Of a stretch of DNA of 34,110 bases, positions 16,266 to 23,572 are shown one piece after another. The DNA is taken from positions 118,700 through 152,809 of the forward strand of contig UBXV01000014.1 of NCBI GenBank assembly GCA_900469625.1, in the 5' to 3' direction. This stretch comes from Hyphomicrobiales bacterium. Lineage in GTDB: Bacteria > Pseudomonadota > Alphaproteobacteria > Rhizobiales > Rhizobiaceae. The stretch's first letter is position 1; each line of letters opens with the position of its first letter. Under the pieces are notes generated by a model, which was given only the letters and a program-made list of their open reading frames with translations, was not told the origin of the DNA and did not search any database. The translations under genes were made by a program, and so were the position numbers.

Positions 16266-16695
16266 AAGCCGCCAAGGCGGAAGCAGGCATCGCGTTCGCG
16301 CCGTTAATGCGCGCACGCATCGCCCGAACCAGCATTTCCCCTGCAATATTAAATACTATTCATATACGCGATTCGCGTATACGGTGTGCTCATGCGTTGG
16401 GAATTGGTGCCTGGTTGCTCGTCAGGCAAGCACGATTGTCCGCAGTAACCGCCCGTTTGCGCGGTGTGCCCCAGCCGAGCAGCATGCGCCATCGTCGACG
16501 ACCGACGGTTGCATGGGAGCGCCCCGCGGGTCTCGCTCCGATCACACCGCACGGGCGCGGCAGGTTTCCGATGCCTGCGGCATAAATCCGTAAATCGGCA
16601 GCGATATCCGGATCGGTTGTGCCGCAAATCGCAGCGTCACGGCCCCTTGCGCGCCTTGGGAAAGGCGTTGGGGCCGTCAATCGGGGACAATCGAT
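16266..16695. other. 430-base gap with no recognisable gene
   Basis: Between the membrane protein and the MerR gene I see no credible coding region on either strand; the open frames there are arginine-rich shadows. Its one clear element is the palindrome at 16363-16381, which lies in an AT-rich patch (about 16345-16390). A 15-18-codon reading starts 13 bases after it at 16395 (MRWELVPGCSSGK) and stops quickly. That could be a remnant, but the evidence is thin. Confidence 0.5.
16363..16381. promoter_or_regulatory. Perfect 19-bp palindrome without a gene attached
   Basis: TATACGCGA, one T, TCGCGTATA: perfect 9-base arms within an AT-rich patch that could hold a promoter. Palindromes of the TATACG...CGTATA kind are common operators in front of toxin-antitoxin operons, but no toxin or antitoxin gene can be seen here. 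Confidence 0.6.
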
Positions 16696-17376
16696 ATGCC
16701 GCGAGACTACATGAAATACGAGGGCGTGCTGGCGGCGCCCGAGCGTGTCGGCTACCTGCCCAGACTGCCCCTTCCCCATCACGACCCCTCGAGCCCGCTC
16801 GCCATCGCCGACATGGCGGATGCGTTCGGCGTGACCCATCGCACGCTGCATTTCTATGAGGAGAAGGGCCTGCTCATTGCCGCGCGCCTCGGCCCCATGC
16901 GCGTCTATGGCCCTGATCATATCCGGCGCATGGCCGTCATCAATGCCTGCCGCGAAATCGACATGCCGATCGCAGCGATCCAGGAGCTGCTGTCGAGCCT
17001 TGCCGGCGCCGACACGCAGATGGAGGCCGACCGTCTGTTCAAGGAGGCGCTGCTGTCGAGACGGCGCGAACTCGCCGCCCAGCAATCCAACCTGCGCCGC
17101 CAGATGCAACGCATCGCCGAACTGCTGGAAGACGGCGCCGAGCACGGCGGGGCCTCGCCCGACGAGAGCGAGCACGTCCACCTCTCGGCGATCGAAAGCG
17201 AGTGCCTGACCTTCATGGCAGAAGGCTACCCCGCCTCGCGCATCGCCCGGCTGATGGAGATGGATCTGGCGGCATCGCTCACGCTCGAGGCCGGCATCAT
17301 CCGCAAGTTCAACGCCCACAATCGTTTCCAGGCAATTGCCAAGGCGGTGCTGTCGGGAATGATCACCCCGGAGTAG
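16696..17376 (+). CDS. MerR-type regulator with LuxR/GerE-like C-terminus
   Basis: The 226-residue protein has a MerR DNA-binding domain at about residues 35-105 (LAIADMADAFGVTHRTLHFY, EEKGLLIAARLGPMRVYGPD, IRRMAVINACREIDMPIAAI). A coiled-coil-like helix follows at about 110-150 (SRRRELAAQQSNLRRQMQRI). The C-terminal 60 residues read LSAIESECLTFMAEGYPASR, IARLMEMDLAASLTLEAGII, RKFNAHNRFQAIAKAVLSGM, closely tracking a LuxR/GerE helix-turn-helix (LTxRExExLxxxAxGxxxxxIA ... KLxxxNRxQAVAxAxxxGxI). The stretch that should be the recognition helix is changed (AASLTLEAGII), so it may not bind DNA in the usual way. No metal-binding cysteines are seen. It stands alone, so the target and signal are unknown. 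Confidence 0.85.
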   Translation: MPRDYMKYEGVLAAPERVGYLPRLPLPHHDPSSPLAIADMADAFGVTHRTLHFYEEKGLLIAARLGPMRVYGPDHIRRMAVINACREIDMPIAAIQELLSSLAGADTQMEADRLFKEALLSRRRELAAQQSNLRRQMQRIAELLEDGAEHGGASPDESEHVHLSAIESECLTFMAEGYPASRIARLMEMDLAASLTLEAGIIRKFNAHNRFQAIAKAVLSGMITPE

Positions 17377-17499
17377 CCACGACGGCGCTAGCCGTGCAGA
17401 CATGACGAACATTCAGCCGCCCTTGCGGCCCCGCCTTTTGGGCGCTGCAACGTCAGAAGGGGGAACTGCGCTTTCCGGCGGGCAACCGGAACGGATAGC

Positions 17500-17676
17500 T
17501 CAGGCTTTTGACAGCCGACGGAGCCGAAGCCTGAGTTCGTTGGCAAGCGCCGTCTTGCGAAATGGCGTCAGCTTTCGCCAGGCCCTGATTTCGTCGACGG
17601 TGCGGCCACATCCGACACACCACTTCTTGACCGGGTCGAACTGACAGACGTCGGTACACGGCGATCGATCCTTCAT
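17500..17676 (-). CDS. DUF1289 small cysteine-rich protein
   Basis: The 58-residue protein starts MKDRSPCTDVCQFDPVKKW and holds four cysteines as C-x3-C-x10-C-x2-C, followed by GRTVDEIRAWRKLTPFRK. This is the DUF1289 signature; the cysteines suggest a bound iron-sulphur cluster or zinc, but no function is established to my knowledge. A TTG at 17688 is a possible alternative start, since AAAGGA lies before it, though very close. It lies 23 bases after dmeR on the same strand and probably forms the last gene of that unit. Confidence 0.85.
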   Translation of the reverse strand: MKDRSPCTDVCQFDPVKKWCVGCGRTVDEIRAWRKLTPFRKTALANELRLRLRRLSKA

Positions 17677-17699
17677 GGCGCCTGACAATATCCTTTGCG

Positions 17700-17975
17700 T
17701 TATTTCATGTAGGCCCTGACGACGTCGATAAGCTCGGCCGCTGCGTCGTCGCGCTCCTTCTGGCTCAAGCCCTCGGCCGCCAGATGCAGACGGATGTGAT
17801 CTTCGATCACTTCGCCCATCAGCCCATTGACCGCGCCGCGCACCCCGGCGATCACCTGCATGACCTCGGCGCAGCCTTTCTCCTCCTCGAGAAGGCGTTC
17901 GACGCCCTCCATCTGTCCGCGGATGCGGCGAACCCGGTTGATCAGCTTTTGTTTTTCGCGCGCGGTGTGCGTCAT
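17700..17975 (-). CDS. dmeR: DmeR/RcnR-type nickel-cobalt repressor
   Basis: The 91-residue all-helical protein belongs to the CsoR/RcnR family: RVRRIRGQMEGVERLLEEEK, CAEVMQVIAGVRGAVNGLM. The metal ligands of RcnR are all in place: His3, Cys35, His60 and His64. That set marks Ni/Co sensors and separates it from CsoR (copper) and FrmR (formaldehyde, without His3 and His64). Metal binding releases the protein from a G-tract operator, and one lies upstream of dmeF at 19046-19068. It follows dmeF by 31 bases on the same strand. In Rhizobium leguminosarum the order is dmeR-dmeF, so the order here is reversed. Confidence 0.93.
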   Translation of the reverse strand: MTHTAREKQKLINRVRRIRGQMEGVERLLEEEKGCAEVMQVIAGVRGAVNGLMGEVIEDHIRLHLAAEGLSQKERDDAAAELIDVVRAYMK

Positions 17976-18006
17976 GGAATTAGGCTCCCGATGTGGTCGT
18001 GACTGG

Positions 18007-19026
18007 CTACGCCGCCCGCGCCTCGACCTCAACCGTTACATGCGACAAATCCGAAATCGCCGAGAGCTTTTTGCGGTAATGGGACGGTGCCATGGGCATC
18101 TCGGCGACGATGGAAACGATGGCACCGTGGTGCCCCGGCCCCAGCTGCCAGACATGGAGATCGATGATCTCCGCGCCCTCCGCGGCGATGATCTCGCTGA
18201 TTTCCGCCGGCAGATCCTCGCCATCGGGGATGTAGTCGAGCAAGACGCCGCCCGCATCGCGGATCAGCCCCCATGACCATCGGGCGATGACCAGGGCGCC
18301 GACGATGCCCATTGCCGGATCGAGCCAGATCCAGCCGTAGAGGCTGCCAAGCAGAAGCGCTGCGATGGCGAGCACGGATGTCAGCGCATCGGCGAGCACA
18401 TGAACATAGGCCGCGCGCAGGTTCTGATCCCTGCCGCCGCCATGTCCATGCGCGTGCCGATGCGAATGCCCGTGATCATGACCATGGGAATGGCCGTCCC
18501 TCAGCAGCAAGGCGCAAACGACGTTGACCACCAGGCCGACCACGGCGATGCCGATGGCTTCACTGAAGTCGATAGCGATCGGCGCGCTGAAGCGCTGGAT
18601 GCTCTCCCAGCCGATCAGCATAGCGACGATCGCAAGGATGATGGCGCTGGCGAAACCGGCGAGATCGCCGATCTTGCCCGTTCCGAAACTGAAGCGCGCA
18701 TTGCGGGCGTGCCTGCGGGCAAAGAGATAGGCAAGCGCCGCGATCAGCATCGCAGCCGCGTGGGTCGACATGTGCCAGCCATCGGCGACGAGCGCCATCG
18801 AGCCATAGACATTTCCAGCGACGATTTCGACCACCATCATCGTGGCGGTGATCGCGATGACGGCCCATGTGCGTCGTTCGTTGCGCTGATGGTCATCCCC
18901 GAGGAAGACGTGGTCGTGAGCCGCGTGCAAGACCCTCGCCTCGCCCGCACCATGATCATGGTGGTGATCATGGCCGTGCGGATGCGGATGGGCGTTGCCG
19001 TGATGGTGACTGTGGGACCCTGTCAT
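18007..19026 (-). CDS. dmeF: DmeF, cation-diffusion-facilitator Ni/Co exporter
   Basis: The 339-residue inner-membrane protein begins with a histidine-rich cytoplasmic tail (MTGSHSHHHGNAHPHPHGHD). Six membrane helices follow. Metal-site residues are visible in helix 2 (LVADGWHMSTHAA) and helix 5 (HVLADALTSVLA), the HxxxD-type pairs of CDF carriers. A second histidine-rich loop (DGHSHGHDHGHSHRHAHGHG) sits between helices 4 and 5. The C-terminal domain (EIIDLHVWQLGPGHHGAIVS) is the CDF regulatory fold. Such carriers swap a metal ion for protons and export it. The neighbouring DmeR points to cobalt and nickel. GAGGAG precedes the start by 8 bases. Confidence 0.95.
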   Translation of the reverse strand: MTGSHSHHHGNAHPHPHGHDHHHDHGAGEARVLHAAHDHVFLGDDHQRNERRTWAVIAITATMMVVEIVAGNVYGSMALVADGWHMSTHAAAMLIAALAYLFARRHARNARFSFGTGKIGDLAGFASAIILAIVAMLIGWESIQRFSAPIAIDFSEAIGIAVVGLVVNVVCALLLRDGHSHGHDHGHSHRHAHGHGGGRDQNLRAAYVHVLADALTSVLAIAALLLGSLYGWIWLDPAMGIVGALVIARWSWGLIRDAGGVLLDYIPDGEDLPAEISEIIAAEGAEIIDLHVWQLGPGHHGAIVSIVAEMPMAPSHYRKKLSAISDLSHVTVEVEARAA

Positions 19027-19045
19027 GTCGCCTGCTCCTCAATTT

Positions 19046-19068
19046 AATATAGGGGGGTATACTATATT
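19046..19068. promoter_or_regulatory. DmeR operator upstream of dmeF
   Basis: AATATAG and CTATATT form perfect 7-base arms around GGGGGTATA; within it, TATA flanks a run of six G on both sides. A G-tract with AT inverted flanks is the known operator style of RcnR-type repressors (TACT-G6-N-AGTA in E. coli). It lies 20 bases before the dmeF start, where it would block the transcript of dmeF, dmeR and the DUF1289 gene. Confidence 0.8.
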
Positions 19069-19219
19069 TTCACGCACGACAACAGCTCGGGAGCCCCCCG
19101 CCGATCTGCGCCATAGTGGCGAGCGCCTGCATTTGTCCCCCCGTTCGGCGACAATGGGATGTCTTAAAAGTCACGCGCATGATAGGAGGCGGGCTCGACA
19201 ACAGACATGAGATACCGCG

Positions 19220-19894
19220 ATGCTTCCCTGGATCCAGCTCGACCGCGCAACCATTCCCGGCGACGGCGACGAATTGCGCCTGAAGCAGCGTGGTCAGGAA
19301 TTTTCCATCATGCTCGGCTCGACGGAGTTGATGAACAGCCGGCTCAGCGGCTCGGAAGAAGCCCTGGCGACGCTCAGCCATGAGCGGATCGCCGGTCGCA
19401 AGAACGCCTGCATGCTGATCGGCGGGCTCGGCATGGGCTTTACCCTGCGCGCCGCGCTCGGCGTGCTGCCGGCCGATGCCCGGGTGGTGGTGGCCGAGCT
19501 TGTGCCTGCGGTCGTCGATTGGGCGCGCGGGCCGATGGCGGATCTGCACAAGGGCACGCTCGACGATCCCCGCGTCGAGATCCACATCGGCGACGTCGGC
19601 GCGCTGATCCGCGCAAAGACGGCAGCCTATGACGCGATCCTGCTCGATGTCGACAATGGCCCCGACGGTTTGACTAGGCCTTCCAACGACAGCCTGTACA
19701 ACCACACCGGCCTTCGGGCCGCCAAGGCGGCGCTGCGCGCAAACGGCGTGCTTTCCGTCTGGTCGTCCGCGCCCGACGCCGCCTTTACCCGTCGCCTGCG
19801 CGAAGTCGGCTTTGCCACCGACGAGATCAACGTGCGCGCCAACGGCAAACGCGGCGGCGCCCGCCACGTGCTCTGGATGGCGACGAAGAAGTAG
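19220..19894 (+). CDS. Spermidine-synthase-like methyltransferase-fold protein
   Basis: The 224-residue protein has the Rossmann core of the spermidine synthase family: MLIGGLGMGFTLRAAL as the nucleotide loop, VVVAELVPAVVDWAR with the acidic end of strand 2, DPRVEIHIGDV, and YDAILLDVDNGPDGL. It resembles the short, N-terminally reduced speE-like proteins common in alphaproteobacteria, not true SpeE, which is about 280 residues long. The amine and acceptor substrates are uncertain. The region ahead of it (19081-19219) shows no other gene, and the dmeF operator is on its 5' side. Confidence 0.82.
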   Translation: MLPWIQLDRATIPGDGDELRLKQRGQEFSIMLGSTELMNSRLSGSEEALATLSHERIAGRKNACMLIGGLGMGFTLRAALGVLPADARVVVAELVPAVVDWARGPMADLHKGTLDDPRVEIHIGDVGALIRAKTAAYDAILLDVDNGPDGLTRPSNDSLYNHTGLRAAKAALRANGVLSVWSSAPDAAFTRRLREVGFATDEINVRANGKRGGARHVLWMATKK

Positions 19895-19936
19895 GCGCCT
19901 CACGGAACCGGGCGTCGGCCCGAGCGCCGCCCGCCC

Positions 19937-21064
19937 TCAGCGTACGATCGTCAGGCGCTCGGCGGCACGCGTGATCGCGGTATAGAGCCAGCGCTCGCGG
20001 GTATCGCGGAAGGCCCAGCTCTCGTCGAACAGCACGACGTTGTTCCACTGCGAGCCCTGCGCCTTGTGCACCGTCAGCGCGTAGCCGAAATCGAACTCGT
20101 CGTAGCGCTTGCGCGTCGACCAGGGGATTTCGCCCTCGACATCCTCGAAGGCTGCCTTCAAGAGCTTGATCTTGGCGGCACCGCGATCCATGTCGTCGTC
20201 CTCGGGACGGATCATCAGGTTGATGCCGGGTTTCACCGTTTCCTTCGACGAACTCATGACCTGCCAGAGCGAGCCGTTGAGCAGCCCCTTGGCCGGGTCG
20301 TTCCTGAGGCACACCAGCTTGTCGCCCGATTGCGGGTATTCGCTGGTAAAGCCTTTCAGTTCGCGAAGACGCTGGTTGTAGCGCCGCCGCGTCTTGTTGG
20401 TGCCGACCAGCACCTGGTCGGCCTCCAGCACCAGGTCCTGGTTGACCTGCCCGCGGCCGATCACCTGGGTGGTGCCGTAGTCGCCATGCGCGATCTCGTT
20501 GCCTTCGCGCACCTGCATCGCCAATCGGATGATCGGGTTGTCGCGCGCCTGGCGGTGGATATCGGTCAGGAGATAGTCGGGTTCCTGGTTGGTGAAGTAG
20601 CCGCCGCCCGTCACCGGCGGAAGCTGGCCGGGATCGCCGAGCACCAGGATCGGCGTGCCGAAGCTCATCAGGTCCTTGCCGAGCGCCTCGTCGACCATCG
20701 AGCATTCGTCGACGATGATCAGCGCCGCCTTGGCGACCGGGCTCTGGCGGTTGATCGAGAACATCGGCGCGATCGAGGTCTTGCCGGTTTCCTCGTCGGA
20801 AACCTCCTCTTCGCCGCGCGGCCGGTAGATCAGCGAATGAATGGTCTTGGCGTTGCTCGCCCCCTTGGAGCGCAGGACCTGGGCAGCCTTGCCGGTAAAG
20901 GCGGCAAACAGCACGTCGCCGTCCACGTGCTCGGCGAAATGGCGCGCGAGCGTCGTCTTGCCGGTTCCGGCATAACCGAACAGCCGGAAAAGCTGCGAGC
21001 GGCCTTCCTTCAGCCATTGCGAAACGGCCTTGAGGGCCTCGTCCTGTTGCGGAGCAAATTGCAT
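19937..21064 (-). CDS. RecD-like superfamily 1 helicase
   Basis: The 375-residue protein shows SF1 helicase motifs in order: Walker A FGYAGTGKTTLARH (about residue 30), TIHSLIYRP, Walker B LIIVDECSMVDEAL, GDPGQLPPVTGGG, then DIHRQARDNP and the C-terminal ALTVHKAQGSQWNNVVLFDE and YTAITRAAERL. It is the short RecD2-like form: the core without the long N-terminal region of RecD2. It should use ATP to move along or unwind DNA. It starts MQFAPQQDEALKAV, close to the usual motif Q region. It is convergent with the spermidine-synthase-like gene. No RecB or RecC genes are nearby, so it acts outside RecBCD. Confidence 0.93.
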   Translation of the reverse strand: MQFAPQQDEALKAVSQWLKEGRSQLFRLFGYAGTGKTTLARHFAEHVDGDVLFAAFTGKAAQVLRSKGASNAKTIHSLIYRPRGEEEVSDEETGKTSIAPMFSINRQSPVAKAALIIVDECSMVDEALGKDLMSFGTPILVLGDPGQLPPVTGGGYFTNQEPDYLLTDIHRQARDNPIIRLAMQVREGNEIAHGDYGTTQVIGRGQVNQDLVLEADQVLVGTNKTRRRYNQRLRELKGFTSEYPQSGDKLVCLRNDPAKGLLNGSLWQVMSSSKETVKPGINLMIRPEDDDMDRGAAKIKLLKAAFEDVEGEIPWSTRKRYDEFDFGYALTVHKAQGSQWNNVVLFDESWAFRDTRERWLYTAITRAAERLTIVR

Positions 21065-21452
21065 GACGCGAAGTGTCAGGATTCGGGGTCGACAAGCAAG
21101 CCCGGATTTCTGAACCTCCCGGCCGTAACCGTGGCCCGCAAGCCGCGCCGGCAGCGCAAGCCATGTGAAATCGCGCGCCGGATCAACACGATATCGCTTC
21201 GGAGGTGCATGAGGCTGGCTTGCAGAGCGCTCGGCTCCAGCAGCCGTGAATGCGCCGGCCGCCCGGCCGTCCTGTCTCGCATGCCATCGCCTGTGGCACT
21301 TTCTTGCCCTATCGCCCGCCTGCCGCTTGAATGGCTACGTGCAATGCTGCTAACGAGCGATTGCGCGACATATAGCCCCATTGACGGGATGGCCCGCGCC
21401 AAACTGATCAGGTCCGCAGCAGGAAAAGCTCCGCCTGAAGCAATGCCGGAGA
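21065..21452. other. Divergent gap between helicase and AbrB-family genes
   Basis: About 390 bases with no credible gene. A possible promoter for the rightward gene reads TTGAAT (21327-21332), 17 bases, CTAACG (21350-21355), near the rhizobial CTTGAC-N17-CTATAT style but weak. I see no strong palindrome here. Confidence 0.4.
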
Positions 21453-22547
21453 ATGCCCTTGACGCCCGACCAGCCCGCCACGCCTTCCCCTTCGGCACCC
21501 GTCGGTCTTGGCCGCCTCGCACCGGCCCTGCAATGGCTGCTTCTGACGCTGGTTTCCGGGGTGTTCGCGGTGGTCATGGAGCTGTTCGGCATCCCCGCCG
21601 GCCTGCTGATGGGGCCGATGCTGGCCGCCATCCTCTTCGGCATGAACGGCTGCACCATCCGCCTGCCCAAGCAGCTCTTCTTCTGCGTGCAGTTCATCCT
21701 GGCGATGATGATCGCCGGCGCCATGACGCCGGGCATGCTCGTCACCTTTTCCGGCAACTGGCTGCTGTTCCTCTGCGTCATTCTCTCCGTCATCGCCGTC
21801 AGCACGCTTTGCGGCTGGGTGATCACCCGCATGCGCATCCTGCCGGGCACCACCGCGATATGGGGTTCGTCGGCGGGCGCCGCGTCCACCATGCTGATGA
21901 TGGCGGACGCCTATGGCGCCGATGCGCGCCTTGTCGCCTTCATGCAGTATCTGCGCGTCATCTTCGTCGCCAGCACCGCGACCATGGTCGCCCATCTCTG
22001 GGTGACCGGCCCCGAAGCGGAGGTGGCGATCGTCTGGTTCGAGCCGGTCTCGCTGCTGCCGTTCCTGGCAACGCTTGCCGTCGGGCTTGGCGCCGCCTTT
22101 GCCGGGCGCATGCTGCGCGTGCCGGCCGGCGCCTTCCTCCTGCCGTTCCTCGTCGGCGCCGCACTCAATATCTCCGGCGTCATGACCACCGAGCTGCCGC
22201 AATGGCTGCTGGCGCTCTGTTTCGCCCTGCTCGGCTGGAACATCGGCCTCGGCTTCACCCGCTCCATCCTCGCCCATGCGCGCCGCGCGCTGGTGCCGAC
22301 GGTGATCTCGATCGTCGTGCTGATCTCCTTTTCCGGCCTGCTCGCTCTGCTTTTGATCAAGGTTGCCGGCATCGATCCGCTGACCGCCTATCTGGCCACC
22401 AGCCCGGGTGGTCTCGATTCCATCGCGGTAATCGCTGCCTCGAGCAATGTCGACCTGTCCTTCGTCATGGCGTTGCAGACCGCCCGGCTGATGATCATCA
22501 CCATGATCGGCCCGGCGCTCGCCCGCTTCGTCGCCGACCGCGCGTGA
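21453..22547 (+). CDS. AbrB-family membrane protein (AmoA-like, PF05145 type)
   Basis: The 364-residue protein has about ten hydrophobic helices and an internal duplication: GIPAGLLMGPMLAAILFG in the first half and RVPAGAFLLPFLVGAALN in the second, each the 'PAGxLLGPML' unit of the AbrB/AmoA family. IWGSSAGAASTMLMMADAYG and TSPGGLDSIAVIAASSNVDL end the two halves. The older label 'ammonia monooxygenase' is misleading; these look like transporters, with substrate unknown. The ATG at 21453 has GGAGA almost touching it; a TTG at 21459 has better spacing and would begin at residue 3. No partner gene adjoins it. Confidence 0.87.
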   Translation: MPLTPDQPATPSPSAPVGLGRLAPALQWLLLTLVSGVFAVVMELFGIPAGLLMGPMLAAILFGMNGCTIRLPKQLFFCVQFILAMMIAGAMTPGMLVTFSGNWLLFLCVILSVIAVSTLCGWVITRMRILPGTTAIWGSSAGAASTMLMMADAYGADARLVAFMQYLRVIFVASTATMVAHLWVTGPEAEVAIVWFEPVSLLPFLATLAVGLGAAFAGRMLRVPAGAFLLPFLVGAALNISGVMTTELPQWLLALCFALLGWNIGLGFTRSILAHARRALVPTVISIVVLISFSGLLALLLIKVAGIDPLTAYLATSPGGLDSIAVIAASSNVDLSFVMALQTARLMIITMIGPALARFVADRA

Positions 22548-22572
22548 GAAATTCGTGACGGTGCAACAAGAC

Positions 22573-22587
22573 CGGGAATAAATCCCG
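22573..22587. promoter_or_regulatory. Small inverted repeat ahead of the ECF-sigma unit
   Basis: CGGGA-ATAAA-TCCCG lies 76 bases before the secreted-protein gene and 26 after the AbrB-family stop. It could be a weak terminator for the upstream gene or part of the promoter the sigma factor reads; the GGGAAT...CGTT spacing does not match a known ECF consensus well enough to choose. Confidence 0.35.
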
Positions 22588-22662
22588 TTCTCATCGTGTC
22601 TCTCTATCGGACCCGCGCGCCTGCGCACTCCGTTAGAAACACCTTGAGGAAGGAAAGCTCCC

Positions 22663-23034
22663 ATGAGAACGTTACAGCTCGCCATCGCCATTTCCCTTGT
22701 CGCCGGCAGCGCCCTTGCGGCACCGCCGGTCAAGACGGTCGAAACGGCGAAGGGCAATGTGCTCGCCGCCGCTAACGGCATGACGCTTTACACGTTCAAG
22801 AACGACAAGAAGGGTGAATCGACTTGCTACGAATCCTGCGCCACCAACTGGCCGCCCTTCATGGTCGAAGGTGACGCCAAGGCGGAGGGAGCCTTTACGA
22901 TCGTCGACCGCAAGGACGGGGCCAAGCAATGGGCGAAGGACGGCATGCCGCTGTACTTCTGGATCAAGGACAAGAAGATGGGTGACGCGACCGGCGATGG
23001 CGTAAAAGGCGTCTGGGATGTCGTCAAGCCATGA
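22663..23034 (+). CDS. Secreted COG4315-type repeat protein
   Basis: The 123-residue protein starts with a clear Sec signal peptide (MRTLQLAIAISLVAGSALAA, cleavage likely after ALA). The mature part holds two copies of the 'secreted repeat of unknown function' (PF03640-like): GMTLYTFKNDKKGESTCYES, CATNWPPF in the first and GMPLYFWIKDKKMGDATGDG, VKGVWDVV in the second. The single Cys pair lies in CYESC. The protein should be periplasmic; the function is not known. It is followed by an ECF sigma factor gene 4 bases after its stop, so it is the first gene of a three-gene unit. AGGAAGGAAAG gives a strong ribosome site. Confidence 0.9.
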   Translation: MRTLQLAIAISLVAGSALAAPPVKTVETAKGNVLAAANGMTLYTFKNDKKGESTCYESCATNWPPFMVEGDAKAEGAFTIVDRKDGAKQWAKDGMPLYFWIKDKKMGDATGDGVKGVWDVVKP

Positions 23035-23038
23035 CCGC

Positions 23039-23572
23039 ATGAGCGAGGGTGCGGAGGCGAGTGCCGCCGCGCCCGACCGGTTCGAGGAGGACGTGCTGGC
23101 GCTGATGCCGGCACTCAGGCGCTATTCGCGCAGCCTTGTGCGCTCGGACCCCGATGGTGAAGATCTGCTGCAGGATTGCGTCGAGAAGGTTCTGGCGCGC
23201 CGTGCCCAGTGGCGCGGCGTCAACCTGCGCGCCTGGGCCTTCACCATCATGACCAATCTCAGCCGCAACCGTCACCGGCACACGGCGCTGCACCCCGAAG
23301 TCGAGCTCGACGATACGCTCGGCCTGCAGGCGGAAACCCAGGCGAGCGATCCGCTCGAGCGCTCGCGGCTCGAGCGGGCGCTCAACGGCCTCTCGGCGGA
23401 AAACCGCTCGGTGCTGATGCTGGTGGTGATCGAGGGCTACCGTTACCAGGACGTGGCCGAGATGCTGGCCATTCCGATCGGCACGGTGATGTCGCGCCTG
23501 TCGCGCGCGCGCCACCAGCTGGCCGAAGCGATGAAGGACGACAACGTGATCAGCATGCGGAGACCGAAATGA
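23039..23572 (+). CDS. ECF-type RNA polymerase sigma factor
   Basis: From the ATG at 23039 the protein has 177 residues. Region 2 is visible as YSRSLVRSDPDGEDLLQDCV and LRAWAFTIMTNLSRNRHRH; region 4 as LNGLSAENRSVLMLVVIEGY and QDVAEMLAIPIGTVMSRLSR. No region 1 or 3 is present, as in ECF sigmas. The in-frame ATG at 23018 overlaps the upstream gene by 17 bases and is an alternative start. The stop overlaps the start of the anti-sigma gene (ATGA), so the two are translationally coupled. The regulon cannot be read from sequence, but such sigmas usually drive their own operon. Confidence 0.94.
   Translation: MSEGAEASAAAPDRFEEDVLALMPALRRYSRSLVRSDPDGEDLLQDCVEKVLARRAQWRGVNLRAWAFTIMTNLSRNRHRHTALHPEVELDDTLGLQAETQASDPLERSRLERALNGLSAENRSVLMLVVIEGYRYQDVAEMLAIPIGTVMSRLSRARHQLAEAMKDDNVISMRRPK

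Noticed and set aside
15063-16346. Leftward 427-codon open frame
   Set aside because: Antisense to the membrane protein at 15132-16265, with low-complexity arginine-rich product and no ribosome site.
16395-16451. Tiny reading frame after the 19-bp palindrome
   Set aside because: Only about 18 codons, no ribosome site and no recognisable toxin or antitoxin sequence; recorded only as a possible remnant.
20066-22558. Rightward 830-codon open frame, the longest in the window
   Set aside because: It runs antisense to the RecD-like helicase and then out of frame through the AbrB-family gene; its product is arginine-, histidine- and alanine-rich without any motif.
21408-22781. Leftward 457-codon open frame
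   Set aside because: Antisense to the AbrB-family gene; charged, repetitive product typical of high-GC shadow frames.
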